Assembly (NCBI GenBank): GCA_016302405.1
Contig: JAEDNR010000092.1
Location: 1-6,954 of the forward strand
Source of the DNA: Oscillospiraceae bacterium
GTDB taxonomy: Bacteria > Bacillota > Clostridia > Oscillospirales > Oscillospiraceae
Direction of reading: 5' to 3'
DNA length: 6,954 nucleotides
Under the pieces are notes generated by a model. The model did not search any database, was not told the DNA's origin, and saw only the letters and a list, made by a program, of their open reading frames with translations. The first letter of the stretch is position 1, and the number at the start of each line of letters is the position of its first letter. The position numbers were made by a program, and so were the translations under genes. Below are positions 1 through 6,380 of the stretch, piece after piece.

Positions 1-265
1 GCGCTGGGCCACCCAGGAGGAGCAGCCCTTTGAGACCACCCTGGAGCTGGACTGCCTGACCCGGGACGGACTGCTTCTCGATGTGGCAACGGTGATGACC
101 ACCGCCCGGGTGCGGGTCAAGGAGCTGGTGGGCAAGGATCTGCCGGGAGGCAGAAGCACCTTTACCGTCCGGTTCGAGGTCAGGAACGTTGCCGAGCTGG
201 ATGCCATCCGTACAAAGCTTATGAGCATCCGGGATGTAGTCGGCTCCCGCCGGGGACAGAACTGA
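1..265 (+). CDS. relA: RelA/SpoT (p)ppGpp synthetase/hydrolase, C-terminal ACT domain (5' partial)
   Basis: The reading frame is open from the first full codon at position 2 to TGA at 263-265, giving 87 visible residues; the rest lies upstream of the window. The visible part fits the C-terminal ACT domain of long RelA/SpoT proteins: a strand ending in LELDCLTRDGLLLDV matches the family pattern of a beta strand followed by D-R-x-GLL, and the end RDVVGSRRGQN resembles the RDIYSVRRVMN end of the Bacillus protein. The full protein makes and degrades the alarmone (p)ppGpp in the cytoplasm; this C-terminal part is regulatory (ribosome association and sensing), so catalysis cannot be judged here. 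A GTG at 83 could be mistaken for a start, but homology continues upstream of it, so the gene is simply cut by the window edge. The position just before dtd agrees with relA-dtd synteny in Bacillota. Confidence 0.92.
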   Translation, partial: RWATQEEQPFETTLELDCLTRDGLLLDVATVMTTARVRVKELVGKDLPGGRSTFTVRFEVRNVAELDAIRTKLMSIRDVVGSRRGQN

Positions 266-268
266 AGC

Positions 269-286
269 AATTGACAATTGACAATG
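269..286 (+). repeat. AATTGAC heptamer tandem repeat (2 units plus partial), left copy
   Basis: Two perfect AATTGAC units (269-275, 276-282) and a partial AATG begin 4 nt after the relA stop. The same heptamer in the same orientation occurs at 6911-6941, also ending in AATG. Period-7 arrays of this kind are short dispersed intergenic repeats; no function is shown by the sequence. Confidence 0.7.
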
Positions 287-298
287 GTTCCGTAGTAT
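271..298 (+). promoter_or_regulatory. Weak candidate sigma-A-type promoter within the heptamer repeat
   Basis: TTGACA at 271-276 matches the -35 consensus exactly and is followed after 16 nt by TAGTAT (293-298), a 4 of 6 match to TATAAT. It would read across the palindromic repeat toward the gene at 550, leaving an untranslated leader of about 240 nt. The TTGACA is produced by the repeat unit itself, so the match may be coincidental. No better promoter is seen between relA and the gene at 550. Confidence 0.2.
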
Positions 299-299
299 C

Positions 300-469
300 G
301 AATTCCCGGTCATCGCGAACCCGAATTCCCCGTCATTGCGAACCAGTGACCGACGTCACTGGTGTGGCAATCTCCATCGATAGGAGAACGTGGTCTCGAT
401 GTCGGGGGAAGTATTTTCCGGATGACGATGGAGATTCCCACACCAGTCTGAGGACTGGTTCGGAATGAC
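300..469. repeat. Nested palindromic intergenic repeat (GTCATTGCGA/GGCAATCTC type) with duplicated left edge
   Basis: Two long arms pair with each other: 332-379 (starting GTCATTGCGAACCAGT) and 426-469 (ending GGTTCGGAATGAC), around a 46-nt centre. Outside the arm tips, 36 of 40 positions agree. Each arm also folds on itself: a perfect 9-bp stem at 342-350/355-363 with loop CGAC, and a 7-bp stem at 442-448/453-459 with loop TGAG. The two tips differ in sequence, yet each keeps its pairing. The left edge is doubled: 300-322 and 323-345 are tandem 23-nt copies with 3 mismatches. No protein-coding signal is credible here. The design resembles the dispersed GTCATTGCGA...GGCAATCTC palindromes recalled from many bacterial genomes, probably non-autonomous mobile or REP-like elements. 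It may act as a transcript-processing or termination structure between relA and the downstream genes. No transposase is present. Confidence 0.85.
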
Positions 470-549
470 ACGAAAAATGAGGCGTGGCCTGCTGTACGGA
501 CTTCCACGCGCCGCTTTCACTTTCAACTCTCAAAAACGGAGGTTATCTT

Positions 550-798
550 ATGTGTAAGAAGCTGGAAAAATTCTGGAATTCCCTGGACCGGGCCGTTGTC
601 GTGAACAAGCGGGAGCTGGTTCTGGGCGTCACCGCCTGCACCCTGGCGGGTGTTCTTATGGGCATGCTGCTGAGCCCCCGGAAGACCGTGACCATCGGCA
701 GCAACAACGGCAGCAATAACACCGGCAACTCCCCCGGACTGACGACTGGGGACGAAGCGGAAGACGATTCCTCTGACGAGGAAGCCCAGGAGGACTGA
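550..798 (+). CDS. Small single-pass membrane protein with acidic C-terminal tail, unknown function
   Basis: This 82-residue protein is not assigned to a characterised family. The ATG at 550 has a clear GGAGG at 538-542 with 7-nt spacing; an in-frame GTG at 484 would extend it by 22 codons into sequence next to the palindromic repeat and lacks a good ribosome binding site, so 550 is preferred. Residues 1-22 are basic and partly amphipathic (KKLEKFW, then NKRE). Residues 23-41 form one hydrophobic segment with spaced small residues (LVLGVTACTLAGVLMGMLL), followed by SPRK, a pattern loosely like YtxH-type proteins. Residues 50-60 are Asn/Gly/Ser-rich, and 10 of the last 15 residues are Asp or Glu, so the tail is probably disordered. 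There is no signal peptidase site. It ends 3 nt before dtd, so the two are almost certainly co-transcribed and perhaps translationally coupled. Its role is unknown. Confidence 0.75.
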   Translation: MCKKLEKFWNSLDRAVVVNKRELVLGVTACTLAGVLMGMLLSPRKTVTIGSNNGSNNTGNSPGLTTGDEAEDDSSDEEAQED

Positions 799-801
799 CC
801 C

Positions 802-1266
802 ATGCGTGCGATCCTTACAAGAGTGAAATCCGCCTCCGTCTCAATTGACGGAGAAACCGTTGGGCAAATCGGCAAAGGCTTTCTGATCCTGCTGGGCGTG
901 GGCCCGGAGGATACCGAGGACACCTGCCGGATCCTGGCGGAAAAGGCCCTGAGCCTGCGGATCTTTGAAGACGAAAACGAGAAAATGAATCTGGGGCTGG
1001 AGCAGGTAGGCGGTGAGGTGCTGGTGGTGAGCCAGTTCACTCTCTACGGTAACTGCCGCAAGGGCCGCCGCCCCAGCTTTGCCGGCGCCGCCGGGCCCGA
1101 GCTGGGAGAAGCCCTCTACGAGCGGTTCCTTTCCATCTGCCAGGAGCTGGGGTATCCCCCCCAGCACGGGCGCTTCGGCGCGGACATGCAGGTGGAATCC
1201 ATCAACGACGGCCCCGTGACATTGATTCTGGACACCGACGAACTGACCGCCCCCCGGAGGGCCTGA
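802..1266 (+). CDS. dtd: D-aminoacyl-tRNA deacylase (DTD)
   Basis: This cytoplasmic enzyme hydrolyses D-amino acids (and Gly from mischarged tRNA-Ala) off tRNA, protecting translation from chirality errors. The 154-residue length is about normal (E. coli 145). Hallmarks are present: the N-terminal strand MRAILTRVKSASVSIDG, the SQFTLY motif at 77-82 with Thr80, KGRRPSF at 87-93, GRFGADM at 123-129, and NDGPVT at 135-140 containing the Gly-cisPro pair (137-138) that enforces chiral selection across the dimer interface. The start ATG has AGGAGGA at 788-794, inside the end of the preceding gene, and lies 3 nt after its stop. The next gene follows after 14 nt. Position downstream of relA is conserved in Bacillota. 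Nothing looks damaged. Confidence 0.98.
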   Translation: MRAILTRVKSASVSIDGETVGQIGKGFLILLGVGPEDTEDTCRILAEKALSLRIFEDENEKMNLGLEQVGGEVLVVSQFTLYGNCRKGRRPSFAGAAGPELGEALYERFLSICQELGYPPQHGRFGADMQVESINDGPVTLILDTDELTAPRRA

Positions 1267-1280
1267 TAAGGAGGAATCCC

Positions 1281-1868
1281 ATGCCCGTGATCGAAACACT
1301 CCCCCTGGGAGACTACCAGACCAACTGCTATTTACTCCGGCAGGAAGCTTCCTCCCGGTGCGTGCTCATTGACCCGGGCTACGAACCGGCATATCTTCTG
1401 TCCCGGCTGGAAGAAGCGGGGCTGACCTTGGACGCGATTCTCCTGACCCACGGGCACTTTGACCATGTGGGCGGCGTGCGGGATCTGGCCGCCGAAACGG
1501 ACTGCCGGGTGTATATCCACCCCGACGACCTGTCCATGCCCCCCAGGCTCACCGCCGGACCCATCTACTATACGGACACCTACGGCGAGGGGGATACCGT
1601 GACCGAAGCGGGCCTTTCTTTCCGGGTACTCCACACCCCGGGGCACACCCCCGGCTCCGTATGCCTGCGGCTTGGAAACGACCTCTTCTGCGGGGACACC
1701 CTCTTTGCCGGATCCTGCGGCAGAACCGACCTGCCCGGCGGGAATATGGGGGCCATGCGCGCTTCCCTGAAGCGGCTGGCGGCAATTCCCGAGAACCTCT
1801 CCGTCCACCCCGGCCACGGCCCCGGCTCCACCCTGGACGAAGAAAAGAAGTATAATCCCTATCTGTAA
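1281..1868 (+). CDS. Metallo-beta-lactamase-fold hydrolase, glyoxalase II-like
   Basis: A 195-residue protein of the short, single-domain glyoxalase II-like branch (compare Bacillus YqgX) without the C-terminal helical domain of classical hydroxyacylglutathione hydrolases. All metal-binding motifs are visible: HGHFDH at 57-62 (HxHxDH), His122 in TPGHTPGS, Asp139 in GDTLF and His179 in HPGHGPG. The N-terminal GDYQTNCYLL at 10-19 and GRTDLPGG at 147-154 are typical. It should bind two metal ions and hydrolyse a thioester or similar ester, such as an S-lactoyl thiol adduct in methylglyoxal detoxification, but the true substrate cannot be read from sequence. The start has AAGGAGG at 1268-1274 with 6-nt spacing. 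It lies 14 nt after dtd and 14 nt before hemZ, consistent with one operon. Confidence 0.95.
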   Translation: MPVIETLPLGDYQTNCYLLRQEASSRCVLIDPGYEPAYLLSRLEEAGLTLDAILLTHGHFDHVGGVRDLAAETDCRVYIHPDDLSMPPRLTAGPIYYTDTYGEGDTVTEAGLSFRVLHTPGHTPGSVCLRLGNDLFCGDTLFAGSCGRTDLPGGNMGAMRASLKRLAAIPENLSVHPGHGPGSTLDEEKKYNPYL

Positions 1869-1882
1869 AGGAACGGTACGCC

Positions 1883-3307
1883 ATGGAACTGACCCTGCGC
1901 GGTCATGAGGACCGCTACGCCGTGGAGCAGCTGATGCTGGCCCTGTTTCCCGAGGAAGCGGGAACGGCAGTCTCCACCCTGTCCCGGGGCAAGACCTGGA
2001 TCACCGCCGGAGCCAGCCTCACATTGAACGGCAGGACAAGCCAGGCCTCCCGGCGGATTAAAGCAAGTGAAGAATCCGTGCGGCTGCGCCGGAGAGCCTT
2101 GCAGCAGGCTTTTTATGCCGCTGCCCTGCCCCTGCTCCCGGGCCCTCCCCCCTGGGGGGCTCTGGCGGGGGTCCGGCCCACGAAGATCACCTCCAAATAC
2201 CTGTCCGAGGGGCACACCCCTAAGGAAGCTGACAAGCTTCTGAAAAACGTATACTACGTTACCCCGGAGCGCCGCCGCCTGGCGGTGGACTGCTCCCAGG
2301 CGACCCTCCGGGCAAAGGAACAGCTCCTGCCGGAGGATATTTCCCTGTATGTGGGTATTCCTTTCTGCCCCACCCGCTGCGCCTACTGCAGCTTTGTCAG
2401 CCGGGGCATCGGGAAGAAAACCGAACTGGTGGAGCCGTACTTAACGGCCCTGACAAAGGAGATCCGATTCACCGCCTCGCTGCTTGCTTCCTCCGGACGG
2501 CGGGTGCGCACCGTGTACATCGGCGGCGGCACCCCCACCACCCTGTCCGCCCCCCAGCTTACCGTTCTGCTGGATACCCTGCGGGGGGAGCTGGACCTAT
2601 CCAACTGCCTGGAATTTACGGTGGAGGCTGGGCGGCCCGACACCCTGGACCCGGAAAAGCTACAGGTCCTTCATGAACACGGGGCGGACCGGATCAGCAT
2701 TAACCCCCAGAGCATGGTGTCGAGCGTCCTCCGGGCCTCCGCCCGGCCCCACCGGGCTGAGGACATCCGCAGGTGCTACGCCCAGGCTCTGGACGCGGGC
2801 TTCCGGCTCATCAACATGGACCTGATCGCGGGGCTGCCCACGGACACCCCCGAGGGCTTCCGGTACAGCCTGGAGGAAGTGGCGGCCCTGGAGCCTGCCA
2901 ACATCACGGTGCACACCCTGGCCCTCAAGAAAGGGGCCGATCTCATGGAGCGCCGGGAGGGTCTGCTTCCCCCGGAGGCTATTTCCGGGATGCTGGACTT
3001 TACCGGGGACACCCTGCGCAAGCTGGGCTACGGCCCCTATTATCTCTACCGGCAGAAATATATGTCCGGTTCCTTTGAAAATGTGGGCTGGAGCAAGCCC
3101 GGAACGGACTGCCTATACAATATCTACATGATGGAAGAGGTTCACACCATTCTCTCCCTGGGCGGCGGGGGAATGACCAAGGTGAATCTGCCGAACGGGA
3201 AGCTTCTGCGCTTCCACAACCCCAAGTTCCCGGAGCAGTACATGACCGCCCTGGACGATACCCTGGCCCAGAAGAAAGAGATTTTCGAAACCTACTTGTC
3301 CAAGTAA
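1883..3307 (+). CDS. hemZ: HemZ-type radical SAM coproporphyrinogen dehydrogenase
   Basis: A 474-residue cytoplasmic radical SAM protein (Bacillus HemZ is about 500). The N-terminal 150 residues are the HemZ-specific extension, with GVRPTK at 96-101 and the Y-x-V-T-P-E-R-R-R-L-A-V segment that follows. The radical SAM core has CPTRCAYC, a CX3CX2C cluster motif (Cys162, Cys166, Cys169) for the 4Fe-4S cluster, GGGTP at 214-218 for SAM binding, and DLIAGLPTDT starting at 313. The C-terminal part has the HemZ-like block PYYLYRQK...FENVGWSKPG...LYNIYMMEE and then LGGGG. The family is annotated as oxygen-independent decarboxylation of coproporphyrinogen III to protoporphyrinogen IX, but related proteins (HemW) insert or carry heme instead, so the exact activity is uncertain, especially if the rest of the heme pathway is missing. 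AAAGGA at 1867-1872 lies 10 nt before the ATG, overlapping the previous stop. The next gene starts 27 nt downstream. Confidence 0.94.
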   Translation: MELTLRGHEDRYAVEQLMLALFPEEAGTAVSTLSRGKTWITAGASLTLNGRTSQASRRIKASEESVRLRRRALQQAFYAAALPLLPGPPPWGALAGVRPTKITSKYLSEGHTPKEADKLLKNVYYVTPERRRLAVDCSQATLRAKEQLLPEDISLYVGIPFCPTRCAYCSFVSRGIGKKTELVEPYLTALTKEIRFTASLLASSGRRVRTVYIGGGTPTTLSAPQLTVLLDTLRGELDLSNCLEFTVEAGRPDTLDPEKLQVLHEHGADRISINPQSMVSSVLRASARPHRAEDIRRCYAQALDAGFRLINMDLIAGLPTDTPEGFRYSLEEVAALEPANITVHTLALKKGADLMERREGLLPPEAISGMLDFTGDTLRKLGYGPYYLYRQKYMSGSFENVGWSKPGTDCLYNIYMMEEVHTILSLGGGGMTKVNLPNGKLLRFHNPKFPEQYMTALDDTLAQKKEIFETYLSK

Positions 3308-3334
3308 GGGCATAACGGAAAGGAAGCACCTGTA

Positions 3335-4657
3335 TTGGATACTTTGATCGCAAATGTCACCGCCGTGACCATGGTTCCCGGCATGGAAGTGGTCTTCGGC
3401 GCATACTTAGGTATTGACGGGGGGAAGATCGTCTCCCTCTCCCGGCAGGCCCCCAAGGAACCGCCCAAAACCATCATCGACGGCACCGGGATGGTGGCCA
3501 TCCCTGGCCTGATCAACTGCCACACCCATCTGGCCTCCGCCATCCTGCGGTGCTACACCGACGACCTGGGGGCCTCCGACGCTCTGAAAGTCCTGCTGCA
3601 GCGGGAGGCAAAGATGGATTCCAAGGCTGCCAAGGCGGCAGCCACCATTGCCATTGCCGAGTGCCTGCGCTTCGGCGTCACCTCCGTTTCGGACCTTTAC
3701 TATTTCCCGGAGGCCACCGCCCAAGCGGCGGCAGAGGCAGGAATCAAGGCCAACCTGGCGCTGTCAGCCTACCGCTTCATTGATGAAAACGAGGATTTTG
3801 ACTTTGAGACCGACGAACAGTGCAGAGAGCTCCAGCGTCTTGCCGACAAGTGGCACGGCTACGATAACGGGCGCATCAAAATTGACGCCGGTATCTACGC
3901 CGAGTACACCAGCAACTACCGGCTGTGGGAGGGGGTCGCGGGCTTTGCCGCCGAGCGGGGTCTCGGGATGCAGCTGCATCTTTCCCAGACCCGGAATGAA
4001 GTGGACTCCTGCCTGGACCGCACCGGCATGGAGCCGGGGGAGCTGCTAAGCTGCCACCGGATGTTTGCCGTCCCCGCCACCGCCGCGGGCTGCTCCTTCC
4101 TTACGGAAGCGGAGCAGAAGCTTCTGGGCCGCCGCCACGCATCCGCCGTAGCCCTGCCCCTTGCCTGCGCCAAGAATGGCCAGCCTGTCTTTGACATTCC
4201 CGCCTTTGTGAAAAACGGGATGAACGTGGCCCTGGGCACTGACGGCGCGGTAGAATGCGGCAACCTGGATATGTTTGAAGTCATGCGGGGGGCCAGTATG
4301 TCCGTCCGGGTTTCCAAGGGGGATCCCGCTGCCCTCCCCGCCTCCGCCGCCCTGATGATGGCCACCGTCTGCGGCGCCCAGGCCCAGGGCCGCAGTAAGG
4401 AGTGCGGCATGCTGAAAGTGGGCCTGGACGCGGATCTGGCTCTCGTGGACTTCTCCGCCCCCCACCTCATCCCCTGCCACAATGTCCTCACCGGCCTGGT
4501 GTTCTCCGCCAAGGGCGGCGACGTAGCCATGACCATGGTCCGGGGAAAGATCCTCTACCAGAACGGCCGCTTCCCCACCATCGACCTGAAAGCCGCCGTG
4601 GAGGAGCTGACCACCGATGCCATCCCCCGTCTCTTCGCGGGCGACGAACCGAAATAG
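3335..4657 (+). CDS. Amidohydrolase-superfamily protein, MtaD/SsnA type, with altered catalytic residues
   Basis: The 440 residues match the S-adenosylhomocysteine/5'-methylthioadenosine/guanine deaminase-like branch of the amidohydrolases. Translation appears to start at TTG 3335: AAAGGA lies 10 nt upstream and the N-terminus (L/M)DTLIANVTAVTM fits the family, while no ATG is suitably placed. The barrel entry PGLINCHTHL gives His63 and His65; HLSQT gives His215; GTDG gives Asp303; these four are the usual metal ligands. Three further positions differ from active family members: the Glu of HLxET is Gln218, the His of AAHCV is Gly252 (PATAAGCSFLTEAE), and the HNPxSN motif is replaced by ALPLACAK near 273-280. 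The C-terminal strand domain (GLDADLALVDF, MTMVRGKILYQNGRFPTID) is complete. The frame is intact, so this is not simple decay; it may be a changed-function or non-catalytic relative. A nucleoside deaminase activity should not be assumed. It sits between hemZ and the flippase in the same run. Confidence 0.9.
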   Translation: MDTLIANVTAVTMVPGMEVVFGAYLGIDGGKIVSLSRQAPKEPPKTIIDGTGMVAIPGLINCHTHLASAILRCYTDDLGASDALKVLLQREAKMDSKAAKAAATIAIAECLRFGVTSVSDLYYFPEATAQAAAEAGIKANLALSAYRFIDENEDFDFETDEQCRELQRLADKWHGYDNGRIKIDAGIYAEYTSNYRLWEGVAGFAAERGLGMQLHLSQTRNEVDSCLDRTGMEPGELLSCHRMFAVPATAAGCSFLTEAEQKLLGRRHASAVALPLACAKNGQPVFDIPAFVKNGMNVALGTDGAVECGNLDMFEVMRGASMSVRVSKGDPAALPASAALMMATVCGAQAQGRSKECGMLKVGLDADLALVDFSAPHLIPCHNVLTGLVFSAKGGDVAMTMVRGKILYQNGRFPTIDLKAAVEELTTDAIPRLFAGDEPK

Positions 4658-4666
4658 GAGGCACCT

Positions 4667-6262
4667 ATGTCCGAACAGCAAAAAAAGCAGAATTTTCTCC
4701 AGGGCACCGCGCTGCTTGCCATGGCTACCGCCATCGTCAAGGTCATCGGCGCGCTGTATAAGATCCCCCTCAACGCCATCATCGGCGAGCAGGGCTTCGG
4801 CTACTTCAATACCGCCTACGAGATCTACAACGTTCTGCTGATGATCTCCACCGCAGGCCTGCCCGTTGCCATGAGCCGGATGATCTCCCAGGCCAGCTCC
4901 CTGCGCCACTATAACCAGGTGCGCCGGGTCTATGCCACCGCCCGGGGCATTTTCTTAGGGCTGGGCATTGCTGGGACCCTCCTGATGACGGTGTTCTGCC
5001 GCCAGCTTGCCCAATTCCAGAACCAGCCAGACGCCTGGGCCGCCATCGGCTGTCTCGGTCCCTGCGTGCTGCTTATCTGCATCATGAGCACCTTCCGGGG
5101 CTACTTCCAGGGCCAGGGGAATATGCTCCCCACCTCCGTCTCCCAGGTATTGGAGGCAGTTGTCAAGCTGGTGGTGGGAATCCTTGCCGCCATGGCCCTG
5201 CTCCGGGCTACAAACAGCGTCCCCCTGGCTGCCGGCGGCGCTATCCTGGGTGTCACCGCAAGCTGCCTGGTGTCTTCCCTGTACCTCTTTACCATCTTCC
5301 GGAAAAGCTTCCGGGAGCTGCCGGACTCCGGGGAGACCGCCGATTCCTTTTCCGCCACCGCCCGGGGCCTGCTGATTATCGCCGTTCCCATCACCGTGGG
5401 CTCGGCGGGGCTGCAGATTCTCACCATGCTGGAAACCAAGATCTACATGGGAAGGCTTCTGGCTTCCGGCATGACCCAGAGCCAGGCGGACACCATCCGG
5501 GGCATCTACGGCATGACCCAGACCATCTTCAACATGCCCTGCGCCTTTATTACCCCCATCACCATCAGCATCATCCCCGCCATTACCTCCCAGCTTACCC
5601 TGCTTAACTATAAGGAGGCAATGCTGACAGAGGAATCCGCCGCCCGGATCACGGGCCTCATTGCCATGCCCTGCGCCATTGGCCTTGCGGTGCTGGCAGA
5701 GCCGGTGACCGCCCTGCTGGGCCGATACTCCGGGGACCGGCTGGCGCTGGCGGCCAGTCTCATGCGGATGCTTGCCATTACCATCATCTTTGACGCCGTG
5801 GTTCTTGTCACCACCGCCATCATGCAGTCCCACGGCCACGCGGGCAGGCCGGTAATTAATATGCTGGTGGGCGGCGTTCTCAAGCTGCTGGCGGTGTACA
5901 TTCTCACCGGAAACCCCCATATCGGCATTCTGGGTACCCCCATCGGCACCCTCATCTGCTATTTCATGATTTCTGTGCTGAACCTGGTTTCCATCCGGCA
6001 GCTGATCCCCCAGACCCCCACCATTGTGCGAAACCTGGTGCGTTCCCTGCTGGCGGCCCTGGTTATGGGCGTGTTCGCGTGGCTTTCCTGGTTCGGGATA
6101 AAGCACCTGGGCATTTCCAGCAAGCTTTTGCTGTGCGGTGTGCCCATTGCTGTGGGCGTTGTGGTGTACTTCTTTGCCGCCGTTGCCATGAAGGCCATCA
6201 CCCGGGAGGACTGCCTGCTCCTGCCCAAGGGAGATAAGATCGCCAAGGTGCTGCATCTGTAA
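4667..6262 (+). CDS. SpoVB/YtgP-family polysaccharide or lipid II flippase (MOP superfamily)
   Basis: A 531-residue integral membrane protein with no cleaved signal, made of many hydrophobic segments (for example about 10-30, 51-70, 92-111, 125-142, 161-180, 187-210, 232-252, 289-309, 327-350, 364-386, 396-415, 422-442, 456-476 and 487-508), consistent with the 14-helix MOP fold. Family features include the N-terminal block GALYKIPLNAIIGEQGFGYF (28-47), AGLPVAMSRMIS (63-74), FRGYFQGQGNMLPTSVSQVLE (143-163) and the soluble tail LPKGDKIAKVL (519-529). SpoVB/YtgP proteins move undecaprenyl-linked cell-wall precursors, such as lipid II or spore-cortex precursors, across the membrane. Several paralogues are usual per genome, so spoVB itself is not assigned and sporulation is not proven. 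AGGAGG at 4656-4661 overlaps the stop codon of the preceding gene and is 5 nt from ATG, which implies translational coupling. The gene is last in the + strand run. Confidence 0.92.
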   Translation: MSEQQKKQNFLQGTALLAMATAIVKVIGALYKIPLNAIIGEQGFGYFNTAYEIYNVLLMISTAGLPVAMSRMISQASSLRHYNQVRRVYATARGIFLGLGIAGTLLMTVFCRQLAQFQNQPDAWAAIGCLGPCVLLICIMSTFRGYFQGQGNMLPTSVSQVLEAVVKLVVGILAAMALLRATNSVPLAAGGAILGVTASCLVSSLYLFTIFRKSFRELPDSGETADSFSATARGLLIIAVPITVGSAGLQILTMLETKIYMGRLLASGMTQSQADTIRGIYGMTQTIFNMPCAFITPITISIIPAITSQLTLLNYKEAMLTEESAARITGLIAMPCAIGLAVLAEPVTALLGRYSGDRLALAASLMRMLAITIIFDAVVLVTTAIMQSHGHAGRPVINMLVGGVLKLLAVYILTGNPHIGILGTPIGTLICYFMISVLNLVSIRQLIPQTPTIVRNLVRSLLAALVMGVFAWLSWFGIKHLGISSKLLLCGVPIAVGVVVYFFAAVAMKAITREDCLLLPKGDKIAKVLHL

Positions 6263-6325
6263 GCCGGAAAGCCCCGGTATTCGGGGAATGACGCGCGCCT
6301 ATACCATCTACTCTCCACAAAAAGC

Positions 6326-6366
6326 ACCGCCCCTGGAAAGCGTCGAAGACGCTTTCCAGGGGCGGT
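6326..6366. terminator. Bidirectional rho-independent terminator between flippase gene and rpiB
   Basis: A perfect 19-bp inverted repeat, 6326-6344 and 6348-6366, closes a GAA loop. On the + strand it is followed by a T-rich stretch (TTTATTCTGATT); on the - strand it is followed by GCTTTTT (complement of the A run at 6319-6323). It lies 63 nt after the flippase stop and 14 nt after the rpiB stop, so it can end both convergent transcripts. The T tract is better on the rpiB side. Confidence 0.9.
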
Positions 6367-6380
6367 TTATTCTGATTCCA

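Noticed and set aside
271..468. Open frames of about 65 codons inside the relA downstream gap
   Set aside because: They run through the palindromic repeat on both strands; composition follows the repeat, and none has a convincing start signal.
300..469. Possible CRISPR array or riboswitch in the relA downstream gap
   Set aside because: Only one tandem 23-nt pair with no spacers, and no known riboswitch core is seen; the inverted-repeat layout explains the structure.
482..509. Inverted repeat GCGTGG/CCACGC upstream of the gene at 550
   Set aside because: Six base pairs with a 16-nt loop and no T tract; could easily occur by chance in GC-rich sequence.
543..1040. 165-codon open frame on the - strand over the small membrane protein and dtd
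   Set aside because: Ser/Pro-rich shadow translation with no recognisable domain, opposed by a conserved dtd frame.
4046..4909. 287-codon open frame on the - strand across the amidohydrolase/flippase junction
   Set aside because: Low-complexity Gly-rich product, no ribosome binding site, and it overlaps two well-supported + strand genes.
4955..6256. 433-codon open frame on the - strand opposite the flippase gene
   Set aside because: Its Gly/His/Gln-rich product is the typical antisense shadow of a GC-rich membrane-protein gene; the + strand frame has clear family motifs and a strong ribosome binding site.
6272..6292. Hairpin CCCCG-GTATT-CGGGG followed by AATGAC after the flippase gene, resembling the TTCGGAATGAC end of the repeat at 300-469
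   Set aside because: Only about 11 matching bases with a 2-nt insertion and a 5-bp stem; too short to call a repeat remnant or terminator, and the 19-bp hairpin at 6326-6366 is far stronger.
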